A stretch of DNA of 38,460 nucleotides, taken from contig NZ_LGAK01000033.1 of the NCBI RefSeq assembly GCF_001292705.1, forward strand, positions 1 through 38,460, given 5' to 3'. Both the position numbers and the translations under genes were made by a program. Positions 17,307 to 25,353 of the stretch are shown here, piece by piece. Position 1 is the first letter of the stretch. Every line of letters begins with the position of its first letter. The stretch is from Marinagarivorans algicola. Lineage in GTDB: Bacteria; Pseudomonadota; Gammaproteobacteria; Pseudomonadales; Cellvibrionaceae. The notes under the pieces were generated by a model. The model worked only from the letters and a program-made list of their open reading frames with translations. It did no database searches and was not told the DNA's origin.

Positions 17307-17933
17307 GTGGAAAATATCTTTGCTGCCGGCGGCTGGCTAATGTTCCCGCTTGCATTGTGTTCTGTTGCTGTAATTGCTATTTCTGTAGAGCGTTTTTGGA
17401 CGCTTAGCCCCAAAAAAATCGCACCACGTAACCAGCTGGGTGACGTCTGGGCTAAAATCCAAAAAAACAAAATGAGTGCCGATGAGCTCAAAGAGCTGCG
17501 CTCTTCTTCGCCGTTAGGCCGCATCCTGGCTGCAGGTTTATCTAATTCACGCCATGGACGCGATGTGATGAAAGACAGTATTCAAGAGGCCGCAAGCCAA
17601 GTAGTCCATGAATTGGAGCGCTACCTAGCTATTTTAGGCACTATTGCTGCTGTGACCCCTTTACTGGGTTTATTAGGTACAGTGCTTGGCATGATTAAGG
17701 TGTTTGCTGCGATTATGCTAGAAGGCACGGGTAATGCTGGCGTTTTAGCCGGCGGCATATCACAAGCATTATTGACTACGGCAGCAGGCTTGGGTGTGGC
17801 AATCCCTGCGATGATTAGTCATCGCTTCTTTTTGCGCCGTCTCGATGCTTTAGTGGTTGCGATGGAGCAAGATGCCGTCAAACTCGTGGACGTATTACAT
17901 AACGACCGTCGCGTAGACTTAAAGCAAGCTTAA
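17307..17933 (+). CDS. exbB: ExbB/TolQ/MotA-family proton channel subunit
   Basis: Inner-membrane subunit of a proton-driven energy-coupling complex with ExbD, which would power a TonB-type system or act as in the Pseudomonas PA2983-PA2982 pair. Three membrane segments are visible: residues about 6-27, 107-134 and 152-175, with the conserved PLLGLLGTVLGMIKVF and GGISQALLTTAAGLGVAIPA. At 208 aa it is typical. The start is GTG at 17307, nine bases after AGGAG. The exbD gene follows after 11 bp. No tonB lies beside it in this window. Confidence 0.92.
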   Translation: MENIFAAGGWLMFPLALCSVAVIAISVERFWTLSPKKIAPRNQLGDVWAKIQKNKMSADELKELRSSSPLGRILAAGLSNSRHGRDVMKDSIQEAASQVVHELERYLAILGTIAAVTPLLGLLGTVLGMIKVFAAIMLEGTGNAGVLAGGISQALLTTAAGLGVAIPAMISHRFFLRRLDALVVAMEQDAVKLVDVLHNDRRVDLKQA

Positions 17934-17944
17934 GCGAGGCCGCT

Positions 17945-18370
17945 ATGCAATTTAGAAGGCAAACCAATCATCAAGAAGAGATCAACTTAACACCGCTGAT
18001 TGATGTGGTGTTTTTGTTACTGATCTTTTTTATGGTATCGACGACTTTTACCAAAGAAACTCACCTAAAGCTCGACCTCCCTCAAGCTGAGGGCGAACCT
18101 CTACCTGAACTTGTCGACAAAATTGAGGTGCTCATTGATGCGCAAGGTGGTTACTCAATTAATGGTAAACCCTTGGTGAATTCAAAATTAAATACTTTGA
18201 TGGCGGGACTCGAAGCCGTTGGTACCGGTTTGCAAAAAGATAAAGTTCCTTTTGTGATTACCGCCGATGCCAATGTGAGCTATCAGGCTGTTGTCACCGC
18301 TATGGATGTTGCAGGGCGCGTAGGTTTTGTGAATATCACAATGACAACCAAAAGACCCGAAGGGGAGTAA
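17945..18370 (+). CDS. exbD: ExbD/TolR-family subunit
   Basis: Partner of ExbB in the proton-motive-force coupling complex. The single membrane segment covers residues about 18-36 (LIDVVFLLLIFFMVSTTF) with the essential proton-carrying Asp20. The periplasmic domain (about 40-141) has the usual beta/alpha pattern, including DAQGGYSINGKP and VITADANVSYQAVV. Second gene of the exbBD unit, closed by a strong terminator after the stop. Confidence 0.93.
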   Translation: MQFRRQTNHQEEINLTPLIDVVFLLLIFFMVSTTFTKETHLKLDLPQAEGEPLPELVDKIEVLIDAQGGYSINGKPLVNSKLNTLMAGLEAVGTGLQKDKVPFVITADANVSYQAVVTAMDVAGRVGFVNITMTTKRPEGE

Positions 18371-18408
18371 TTGGACCAATTGTCGGCTATGAGCACCTAA
18401 AAATAACC

Positions 18409-18441
18409 GCTAATACGCCACTTTATGTGGCGTATTTTTTT
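18409..18441 (+). terminator. Strong terminator between exbD and lpxK
   Basis: ATACGCCAC pairs perfectly with GTGGCGTAT around a short loop, followed by seven T residues. It separates exbBD from lpxK, which share an operon in related bacteria as far as I know. The ATG at 18425 is in the hairpin loop. Confidence 0.88.
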
Positions 18442-18487
18442 GGGCCCAGCATTCTGTCAACAACGAATCCACGTTAGGTTTTATACA

Positions 18488-19543
18488 GTGAGTAGATTGC
18501 AAAAAATTCAACACTCGGTCGAACGTCAATGGTATAGCAAACCCACATGGCTCTATGCTTTAGCGCCATTGAGCGGTGTATTTTTAGGCGTGAGTCGGCT
18601 ACGTAAAAAGTACCAGCAACACAAGGCTTACAAGGCTGCTTGTCCTGTGATCGTTGTGGGTAATATTGCAGTTGGGGGTACCGGTAAAACGCCGGTCATT
18701 ATTGCGCTAGCTAAAGCCTTAAAAGACGCCGGCTTTATGCCGGGCATTGTCTCACGCGGTTATGGTGCGAGTATGACTACTGATGGCCTAGTTCATGCGC
18801 TGCCTTTTGGCGCAGATGCACATACTTACGGTGATGAGCCTGTATTAATTGCTCAAAAAAGCGATTGCCCTGTGTGGATCGCCACTGATCGTGTGGCGGC
18901 AGTAAAAGCGGCTGAATATGCCGGCTGTAATGTGATATTGGCTGATGATGGCCTGCAGCATTATAAAATGGGGCGTAGTTTTGAGTTGGTTGTACAAGAT
19001 GCTAACCGCGGTACGGGCAACGGTTGGTGCTTGCCTGTCGGCCCTTTGCGTGAGCTACCTGAGCGCTTAAACTCAGTGGATTATGTACTAAATAACAGCT
19101 CTGAGCAGAGCGAGTTAGCATCGAGCAACAACGCTTTCTCTTTAAAACCCGCTGGCTGGGTGAATGTAAAAACGGGTTTATGCCAAGCATTAACGGCATT
19201 GCCTTGGCGAGGCGAAACAGGCACTAAGCAGCGTGTGTTAGCGGTGGCCGGCATTGGTAATCCTGCACGTTTTTTTAAGACTCTACAACGCTTAGAGGTT
19301 TTTTTCAAACCGCAGAGCTTCCCTGACCACCATGCTTTTAGTGCGCAAGACTTTGCCCTCGCCAATGGTTTGCCCGTTGTTATGACTGCAAAAGATGCCA
19401 TTAAGTGCCAGCACTTTGCTGAAGAAAATTGGTGGTACCTCAGTGTTGAAGCCGATTTGCCGCAAGATTTATTGCATCGTATCATTCAGCATTGTGAGAT
19501 GTTTGAATCTACCAAGCCGGTCATTGTTACGCCTCAAAAGTGA
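18488..19543 (+). CDS. lpxK: Tetraacyldisaccharide 4'-kinase
   Basis: Phosphorylates the lipid A disaccharide precursor at the 4' position, the sixth step of lipid A synthesis, at the inner face of the inner membrane. An N-terminal hydrophobic stretch ([18 protein letters not shown]) lies near residues 21-38. The P-loop is [14 protein letters not shown] (Lys67). SRGYGA and the later [12 protein letters not shown] are family signatures. The longest frame reaches an ATG at 18425, but that codon lies in the exbD terminator and the added residues resemble no LpxK N-terminus, so I take GTG at 18488 (351 aa). kdsB follows after seven bases. Confidence 0.93.
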   Translation: MSRLQKIQHSVERQWYSKPTWLYALAPLSGVFLGVSRLRKKYQQHKAYKAACPVIVVGNIAVGGTGKTPVIIALAKALKDAGFMPGIVSRGYGASMTTDGLVHALPFGADAHTYGDEPVLIAQKSDCPVWIATDRVAAVKAAEYAGCNVILADDGLQHYKMGRSFELVVQDANRGTGNGWCLPVGPLRELPERLNSVDYVLNNSSEQSELASSNNAFSLKPAGWVNVKTGLCQALTALPWRGETGTKQRVLAVAGIGNPARFFKTLQRLEVFFKPQSFPDHHAFSAQDFALANGLPVVMTAKDAIKCQHFAEENWWYLSVEADLPQDLLHRIIQHCEMFESTKPVIVTPQK

Positions 19544-19550
19544 GAATTTT

Positions 19551-20318
19551 ATGAGTTTCATCGTTGTTATTCCGGCGCGTTATGCGTCAACACGTCTAGA
19601 AGGTAAACCCTTAATGACATTTGCCGGTTTGCCTATGATTGAGCACGTATACCGTGCTGCGTGTCAAAGTGAGGCTAGCCAAGTACTCGTTGCTACCGAT
19701 GATCAGCGCATTGAAGCCGCGGTTAAGGCTTTTGGCGGTAATGTATGTATGACCCGTAACGACCATGATTCCGGTACCGACCGTTTGCAAGAAGTGGCCG
19801 CTATACATCAGTGGTCATCAGATCAAATTATAGTGAATGTTCAAGGGGATGAGCCGTTAATACCGCCTGCAGTGATCAACCAAGTTGCGAATAATTTAGC
19901 CGCAAATAAGTCAGCAAGCGCCTCAACATTAAGCTGGCCTATTCATGATACTCAGCAGTTATTTGACCCTAACGCGGTGAAAGTGGTGGTCGATAACAAT
20001 GGATTAGCCTTGTATTTCTCGCGTGCGCCTATGCCTTGGGTGCGCGATTCATACAGCCTTTTGGGAGAGGTGAAGCCGCCCAGTGCTATTGTCAGCGGTG
20101 CTATGCGCCATATTGGTATTTATGGGTATCGTGTGGGTTTACTGCACCAATTTATTGAGTGGCCTATGGCGCAGCTTGAAGTCATGGAAAAGCTAGAGCA
20201 GCTACGTATTTTGGCGAATGGGCAGCGTATTCATGTAGCGAAAGCTTGCCGGGAAGTACCAGCCGGTGTCGATACACAAGAAGATGTTGAGCGCGTAAAG
20301 GCACTACTTGGGGCTTAA
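19551..20318 (+). CDS. kdsB: CMP-Kdo synthetase (3-deoxy-manno-octulosonate cytidylyltransferase)
   Basis: Activates Kdo with CTP for attachment to lipid A. The nucleotide-binding motif [15 protein letters not shown] starts at residue 6; [27 protein letters not shown] and [12 protein letters not shown] are all family hallmarks. At 255 aa it is the usual size. The ATG at 19551 lies seven bases after the lpxK stop; a longer frame reaching into lpxK is not credible. The small Trm112-like gene (ycaR) often found between lpxK and kdsB is absent. Its stop codon is the first part of a degenerate tandem repeat. Confidence 0.95.
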   Translation: MSFIVVIPARYASTRLEGKPLMTFAGLPMIEHVYRAACQSEASQVLVATDDQRIEAAVKAFGGNVCMTRNDHDSGTDRLQEVAAIHQWSSDQIIVNVQGDEPLIPPAVINQVANNLAANKSASASTLSWPIHDTQQLFDPNAVKVVVDNNGLALYFSRAPMPWVRDSYSLLGEVKPPSAIVSGAMRHIGIYGYRVGLLHQFIEWPMAQLEVMEKLEQLRILANGQRIHVAKACREVPAGVDTQEDVERVKALLGA

Positions 20319-20425
20319 TATCATTTTGGGGTTTAATGTCATTTGCGCAAAGGCTTAATTCCATTTTAGCCCTTAGTTCCATTACAGCGCTTAGTTCCAT
20401 TCCAGTCCCTAGTTCCACTCCTGCC
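20313..20425. repeat. Degenerate ~18-bp tandem repeat, six units, between kdsB and the phosphatase gene
   Basis: Units begin near 20313, 20331, 20353, 20372, 20390 and 20409 and share a core like CTTAGTTCCATT. Units 3 to 6 are the best matched (17-19 bp each); units 1 and 2 are more diverged (18 and 22 bp). The first unit contains the kdsB stop codon and the last ends 17 bases before the phosphatase start, so the array fills the whole spacer. Confidence 0.8.
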
Positions 20426-20442
20426 ATAGTAAAGAGGTTATG

Positions 20443-20919
20443 ATGAAATCACAAAAAGTCTTATTTGTGTGTTTGGGCAATATTTGTCGCTCACCAACTG
20501 CGCACGGTGTTTTTGAGCAGTTAATTGCGCGGCGTGCTTTAGGGCAGCGTATTGTGGTTGATTCTGCGGGTACCGCAAATTGGCACTCCGGTAAAGCACC
20601 TGATAGCCGCAGTATACAAGCAGCGCATAAGCGCGGTTACGCATTAAATCATTTACGTGCCCGCCAAGTTATAGTACAAGACTTTGATGAGTTTGATGTG
20701 ATTTTGGCCATGGACAATAGCAACTTAGAAGACTTACGTGAACTATGCCCAAGCCATTTTACGGGACATTTGGGGTTGTTTTTAGATTTTGCCAAAGACC
20801 GTGAAACTGAAGTTCCCGACCCTTACCATGGTGGTGAAGAGGGTTTTGAGCGTGTATTAGATTTAGTCGAAGATGCCAGTGAGGGCTTACTGGCGTTTCT
20901 GATGGATAAAAAATCGTGA
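20443..20919 (+). CDS. Low-molecular-weight protein-tyrosine phosphatase
   Basis: Cytoplasmic phosphatase of the LMW-PTP family; relatives reverse tyrosine phosphorylation, for example on capsule-related kinases (Wzb/Etp type). The P-loop is VCLGNICRSP, with nucleophile Cys10 and Arg16, and the general acid lies in VPDPYHGG. At 158 aa it is the usual length. Two ATGs stand in tandem at 20440 and 20443; the ribosome site AAGAGG ends at 20437, so the second has the better spacing. No tyrosine kinase gene lies nearby; the position between kdsB and murB is conserved in pseudomonads and gives no direct clue to the target. Confidence 0.92.
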   Translation: MKSQKVLFVCLGNICRSPTAHGVFEQLIARRALGQRIVVDSAGTANWHSGKAPDSRSIQAAHKRGYALNHLRARQVIVQDFDEFDVILAMDNSNLEDLRELCPSHFTGHLGLFLDFAKDRETEVPDPYHGGEEGFERVLDLVEDASEGLLAFLMDKKS

Positions 20920-20970
20920 TCAGTAGCGTGATGAGTCAATACGCAGTCTTTGAACTAATGTAATAATTGT

Positions 20971-22017
20971 ATGTTGCTTTCTCACTTTAAACACCAGTTT
21001 GATATTAGTCATTTAAATACGATGGGCATGCCGTGTCGCGCGGAGCATTTTATTGCTGCCAATAACGAGACTGAGCTTGAAAGCGCCATTAAGACGGCCC
21101 AACAGCATCATTTGGCCCTCCATATTTTAGGTGGCGGCAGTAATGTGTTGTGTCCGCCTTATATTCACGGTCTGGTATTGGTACCTGCCTTAAAGGGCAT
21201 TGAGGTAAAAAGCGAGGTAGGAAAGGCTGGCGCTCATGAGGTTTTAGTGACTGTCAATGCCGGTGAAAATTGGCATAAATTAGTCATTTGGAGCTTAGCC
21301 AATGGCTATTTTGGACTAGAAAACTTAGCGCTAATTCCAGGGTGTGTAGGCGCAGCGCCTATCCAAAATATTGGTGCGTATGGGGTTGAGTTGGCAGATG
21401 TACTGGATACAGTTAAGTGGTTAGATTGCAATACGGGCCTCTACCATACTTTTAGTGCGGCGCAATGTGAGCTAGCTTATCGAGACAGCATTTTTAAACG
21501 GACACTCAAAGGCCGAGCGGTGATTACGCAAATCACTCTTCGCCTGAGTACACAGGCTTGCCCTATAATCCACTACAAGCCTTTAGCTGATCACTTTAAG
21601 TCAAAGCCTGTGAGCGCACAGTTAATATTTGAAGAGGTGTGTAAACAGCGCAACAGCAAGCTGCCGAATCCTCAACAAATACCCAATAGTGGTAGCTTTT
21701 TTAAAAACCCCATTATTGATGCTCGTACGTTTGAGCAGTTAAGCGCTTTGGCTCGTGATAAATGGGCTTGCGAAGTTCCGCATTATTTACAACCTGACGG
21801 TACTATTAAAATTCCCGCCGCTTGGCTGATTGATAAAGCGGAGCTAAAAGGTGCTGATATCGAAGGTTTAAAAGTACATGACAGGCAAGCTTTGGTATTA
21901 ACCAATCCTAACAAGAAGCCTTTAAATGCCGTATTAGATGCCAGTGATTTTATTACCAGTACCATACGGCAACGCTTTGGGATTACCCTTGAAAGGGAGC
22001 CTCAAATATTGGGCTAG
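20971..22017 (+). CDS. murB: UDP-N-acetylenolpyruvoylglucosamine reductase
   Basis: Flavoenzyme that reduces enolpyruvyl-UDP-GlcNAc to UDP-N-acetylmuramate, the second step of peptidoglycan precursor synthesis. FAD-binding features are HILGGGSNVL near residue 50 and GLENLALIPGCVGAAPIQNI near 115-135; YRDSIFKR carries the catalytic arginine, and Ser242 in NSGSFFKNP is the proton donor. It has the long C-terminus of type I (E. coli-type) MurB; 348 aa. It ends six bases before the stop of the convergent ATPase gene, with no terminator between. Confidence 0.95.
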   Translation: MLLSHFKHQFDISHLNTMGMPCRAEHFIAANNETELESAIKTAQQHHLALHILGGGSNVLCPPYIHGLVLVPALKGIEVKSEVGKAGAHEVLVTVNAGENWHKLVIWSLANGYFGLENLALIPGCVGAAPIQNIGAYGVELADVLDTVKWLDCNTGLYHTFSAAQCELAYRDSIFKRTLKGRAVITQITLRLSTQACPIIHYKPLADHFKSKPVSAQLIFEEVCKQRNSKLPNPQQIPNSGSFFKNPIIDARTFEQLSALARDKWACEVPHYLQPDGTIKIPAAWLIDKAELKGADIEGLKVHDRQALVLTNPNKKPLNAVLDASDFITSTIRQRFGITLEREPQILG

Positions 22018-22023
22018 CCTTAT

Positions 22024-22752
22024 TTATTCGGTTGTAAATACCGTGCTGCTTGCAATATCAGTATTATGGTTGAGTACGCTATCGAGCGCTTGATAAATCG
22101 TCTTAAGCCAGACTTTTACGCGGTGGCGTTCGGTAAGTGTCATAATGTTGATATTGTTTGCAGCCGCCCAAAAGCTACTGTTATTAAAGTCAACTTTTTG
22201 GGTGAGTCGCGCATGCAGTGCAGGCAATTCAATGATGTGAGCCCCGAGTTTTATCGCGTTTTCACAAATGGCAGATTCTTCAAAGCATTCAAAGTGTTCG
22301 CCACGACCTAAATTTTTAACCACTACTAACTGTAAGCTACTTTGGGTTAAGGTATTGAGTAGCGTATGGAGCAGGCGAGCAGAGTCGGCGCCGTCATCCA
22401 TGACATGCCACATAAAAACATCAAAGCCTAGGCTATCAAAAATCCCAAAAACATCACTGTCTTCGACCCATTTATGTAAATGGCGGGCTGTTTGTGCCGC
22501 AAGATCTACAATAATATTAGCGCTGGGATTTTGCTCGGCAGCCGTAATAATATTGTCTAAGCTGTCGTAATCATCGACAAAAATAGGGCGAGTAAAGTCA
22601 CTATAAAAGCGTGAAAAAGTGTTGTGTGAGCGGTCTGTATCAAAGCCAATAAAAGTTTTTTTACTATCAATAATATACTGCGCCAATAGTCGTGAGGTGA
22701 GTGATTTACCAACACCGCCTTTTTCACCACCAATAAAATGTATTCGCCCCAT
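22024..22752 (-). CDS. ParA/MinD-like P-loop ATPase (mobilization-protein-like)
   Basis: Deviant-Walker-A ATPase of the ParA/MinD/SIMIBI class. The loop is GGEKGGVGKS, with the signature Lys11 and Lys16, followed by IGFDTDRSHNTFSRFY and, in place of a DLPP motif, IIVDLAAQ. As I recall such stand-alone proteins are often annotated as plasmid mobilization protein MobD or TraL homologues although they are chromosomal; the function is unknown. There is no ParB partner or parS-like repeat beside it. The ATG follows GAGAAT. It lies 58 bp after the GIY-YIG gene and probably shares its transcript. Confidence 0.8.
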   Translation of the reverse strand: MGRIHFIGGEKGGVGKSLTSRLLAQYIIDSKKTFIGFDTDRSHNTFSRFYSDFTRPIFVDDYDSLDNIITAAEQNPSANIIVDLAAQTARHLHKWVEDSDVFGIFDSLGFDVFMWHVMDDGADSARLLHTLLNTLTQSSLQLVVVKNLGRGEHFECFEESAICENAIKLGAHIIELPALHARLTQKVDFNNSSFWAAANNINIMTLTERHRVKVWLKTIYQALDSVLNHNTDIASSTVFTTE

Positions 22753-22810
22753 AATATTCTCAATTATTTGTTAAATGATTAGGTTGTGGCTTAATGTATG
22801 AGATGCCACT

Positions 22811-23095
22811 TTAATATGTGATTAAGCGCTCTTTTTCTTTTTTACTCAAGCGTTTAAGTGCGTACTCCTGTTTGTAGGCGGCTACTTTACTATTGCACAA
22901 TACGTAATGTACAAGGTGTACCGGCCTGCGTGCACGGGTATATTTTGCGGCTTTTTTATTACAATAATTATGCTCTAGCACACGGCGTTTTACATCGGTA
23001 GTAACGCCGCAATATAGAGAGTTATCGTGGCAGCGCACAAGGTAAACATACCAGTGTGCTGGCTTATCAGTGAGGTTATTATTGATGTCGGTCAT
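22811..23095 (-). CDS. GIY-YIG domain protein, YhbQ/UPF0213-like
   Basis: Single-domain GIY-YIG nuclease-fold protein of 94 aa. The signature is HWYVYLVRCHDNSLYCGVT, where the Y-V-Y and Y-C-G strands stand for GIY and YIG; the conserved arginine is in DVKRRVLEHN, and the late glutamate is in AAYKQEYALKRLSKKEK. Relatives such as YhbQ have weak nuclease activity or unknown roles. The start overlaps the end of the diguanylate cyclase gene by 17 bases, so the two are translationally linked. Confidence 0.88.
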   Translation of the reverse strand: MTDINNNLTDKPAHWYVYLVRCHDNSLYCGVTTDVKRRVLEHNYCNKKAAKYTRARRPVHLVHYVLCNSKVAAYKQEYALKRLSKKEKERLITY

Positions 23096-24776
23096 TTTGA
23101 GTATCGATAATTATGATGCGATCTTTACCCTCTTGCTTGGCTTGGTAAAGTGCTTTGTCAGCATCGGTTATAGCACGTTGAATGTTGCGCGGTCGGCATA
23201 AGCATACGCCAATACTGCACGTAGCATACAGTTTGTTATGGCCTGCAACCATAGGTTTGGCTTTTATAATAGTCCGTATACGGTCGGCGAGTAATTGTGC
23301 TTGTTCGGCATTAATATGTGTTGCAATGACAGCAAACTCTTCACCACCAATACGGAATAACTTATCTGTTGTACGCAGGCAGTGTTGTGTTGTGTAGCTA
23401 AAGGTTTGCAGCACTCTATCACCTGTCGGATGTCCATAGGTGTCATTAATACTTTTAAAATTATCAATGTCGATAATTAATACGGCAATTAAATCTTCTA
23501 TTTTGCGTTGAGTGCGTGTGACTTTTTGGCAGTATTCATTAAATGCTACACGACTGCCGGCTCCTGTGAGCTCATCAATTTTAATTTGTTGTTGTAGGTT
23601 GGATATGATGTTGGCGTTGTCACTATTATTGCGTAGCACGGCAACTAAATGCGAAGCGCCTTTTGCCTGACGTTTACTTAAATTAAGCGATACGGGTATT
23701 TTATCGCCTAAGCGATTAGTAATGGTGACGTTAATCGGGCGGTTACGCGTAAGTGATAAACGCGATGAACGAAAAAAACGCTGAAATAAACGCTCAAAGC
23801 GCAGGTAGTGCTCACTAGGCACAAGGGTGCCAAAGTTACTGTGTTGTAAAGCGCTTTGCTCCCAGCCAAATAAACGTGCGGCCCCTTTGTTTGCATGTAA
23901 GACATCCAGTCTATTGTTGAGCAATAAAATAGCATCGGGTGAAAGCTCTAACACTTCGCCGATATGTTGTTGTAAATCATCATTTCTTTGTTGCTCGCGC
24001 AGAAGTTTTTTAAGCCAAGTTGATTGTACGATGGCATTGTTAGCCAGTACGGCAGCAATAATTAAGGTCGAGAGCAAACAGAATATAGCCGCGCCAAAAC
24101 CGGCCCGTAAATAGCCAAAATCTACCGCTAAAGCCAAGCCCGAGCCAATGCTGAGCGGGATAACCAGTACCAAAGTAAATAATCGTTGGAAGTTCTTGGC
24201 ATAGTGACTTTTGCTAGTGATTAAGCCTGCTGCACCCTTGCCGTATGTTTGGCTGACAAGCGCGTAAAATAGTAAAAGGTACCCCAGCGCAGTGGGCACG
24301 GGTAATACCCATTTGGCATAATTGTTATACATTGCACTAGGGTCAAAAATATAGCTAAATAATGTTAGAAGTGGAATCAGGGTGTAGAGCGTGAGTGCAC
24401 TATCGTATAAGTGGATATGGGTACGAGTGAGTGTTCGGTTATTCAGTGTTAAAAAGCATATCAGTGCAAGGCACAAACTATTTAAAATGGCTGCGCTAGG
24501 CAAAATCGTAAAGTAAGGCGATGGGCCTACGCTATGCAGTAAAAAACTAATAGGAATACTGGCTAATGTTAACCAAATACATAAGTGACTCAAATTTATA
24601 TGGTTGTTTTTTTTAAACCCAAGCGCTGTCGATAGCGCAATAAAAGCAATACTACTGCTAAGACTCATAGGTGGGCTAAAAGGAAACAGGGTGATAGCCT
24701 CTTGCCCGCTCATAACCATGCCGAGTAAGTGACTTGCTCCGAGCATAAATACAAGTGTGGTTGATATTATTGGCAT
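23079..24776 (-). CDS. Membrane diguanylate cyclase with PAS and GGDEF domains
   Basis: Likely makes the second messenger cyclic di-GMP in response to a membrane or PAS-sensed signal. About seven or eight membrane segments fill residues 1-250 in a sensor region I do not recognise. A short linker (LLREQQRNDDLQQ) leads to a PAS domain near 285-390 (SPDAILLLNNRLDVLHANKG). The GGDEF domain follows from about 400, with the intact active motif GGEEF at 477-481 and an inhibitory-site RxxD at 468-471, five residues before it; both suggest an active, product-inhibited cyclase. No EAL domain is attached. First gene of a three-gene set with the GIY-YIG and ParA-like genes. Confidence 0.9.
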   Translation of the reverse strand: MPIISTTLVFMLGASHLLGMVMSGQEAITLFPFSPPMSLSSSIAFIALSTALGFKKNNHINLSHLCIWLTLASIPISFLLHSVGPSPYFTILPSAAILNSLCLALICFLTLNNRTLTRTHIHLYDSALTLYTLIPLLTLFSYIFDPSAMYNNYAKWVLPVPTALGYLLLFYALVSQTYGKGAAGLITSKSHYAKNFQRLFTLVLVIPLSIGSGLALAVDFGYLRAGFGAAIFCLLSTLIIAAVLANNAIVQSTWLKKLLREQQRNDDLQQHIGEVLELSPDAILLLNNRLDVLHANKGAARLFGWEQSALQHSNFGTLVPSEHYLRFERLFQRFFRSSRLSLTRNRPINVTITNRLGDKIPVSLNLSKRQAKGASHLVAVLRNNSDNANIISNLQQQIKIDELTGAGSRVAFNEYCQKVTRTQRKIEDLIAVLIIDIDNFKSINDTYGHPTGDRVLQTFSYTTQHCLRTTDKLFRIGGEEFAVIATHINAEQAQLLADRIRTIIKAKPMVAGHNKLYATCSIGVCLCRPRNIQRAITDADKALYQAKQEGKDRIIIIDTQNDRHQ

Positions 24777-25279
24777 AGAGTTAAATTGTCGAGGCTGTTA
24801 TCGGCGGTGCACTCAAAAGGGTGTCTTTGGTTTGAGTATTTGATTGCATAAATAACTACGGCTTTGCCTATGAAAGGTACACAATCTAAAACATTCAGTA
24901 CTTTTTTTGAGTTTATAAAGGGAGTCTTTCGCTTTTATTCAGGCATAAGCGGCAAGGCTATCACGTCGAATATAAATTATCAGCTCATTTATAGCATGGG
25001 TGAGAGCATGTGGCGCGCGAATGATTTAGCTGTCGTCAACGTTTTGGTTGTGATTGAACTACTTGAAAAGCAACCTTTAATGTATCCACTCTTTTAGGTG
25101 ATAAGGCTGTTTCCAAGTGCGTACCTCAAAGCGCATATTTATCAGCAAAGTAATGATTCAGAGATAGCGAACTGGGTAGCTCATTAAGGATTAACCAAGT
25201 CCCATAAGCCATCTGAATTCCCGCAAAATAATCGACTAGTACTCTACTAGGTGAGTGTTTTTAGCGCTACCAAATACTG
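24777..25279. other. 503-bp spacer with no supported gene
   Basis: This stretch upstream of the cyclase gene holds no convincing gene. The largest frame, a 77-codon plus-strand frame from TTG at 24864, lacks a ribosome site and resembles nothing I know. The promoter of the cyclase operon should lie in the left part. The right end runs into the 8-bp repeat array. Confidence 0.5.
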
Positions 25280-25335
25280 CTCAACTGCTCAACTGCTCAA
25301 CTGCTCAACTGCTCAACTGCTCAACTGCTCAACTG
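25280..25335. repeat. Perfect 8-bp tandem repeat, seven copies
   Basis: CTCAACTG is repeated seven times without a mismatch, with a partial copy (ACTG) just before it. It lies between the comF stop (18 bp to its right) and the cyclase operon start (503 bp to its left). A perfect octamer array of this length should gain and lose units readily by slippage. Confidence 0.97.
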
Positions 25336-25353
25336 CATCATTGCAATAATGTG

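Noticed and set aside
18425-18487. Upstream ATG extending lpxK by 21 codons
   Set aside because: The ATG lies in the loop of a strong terminator and the extension does not look like an LpxK N-terminus; GTG 18488 is preferred.
19395-19550. Extension of kdsB into lpxK
   Set aside because: The added residues come from lpxK read in another frame; the conserved N-terminus [14 protein letters not shown] starts at 19551.
20182-20427. Minus-strand frame with repeated MEL motifs
   Set aside because: It is a reading of the tandem repeat and the kdsB end on the opposite strand, not a gene.
22024-22752. Evidence for a mobile or conjugative element from the mobilization-like ATPase
   Set aside because: No relaxase, integrase, transposase, att site or tRNA boundary lies near; the name reflects homology only.
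24864-25097. 77-codon plus-strand frame between the cyclase and comF genes
   Set aside because: TTG start, no ribosome site, no recognisable motif or convincing composition; treated as chance.
25280-25335. CRISPR array
   Set aside because: The octamers are directly joined with no spacers; the 20-bp array at 34843 is also spacer-free, and no cas genes are present.
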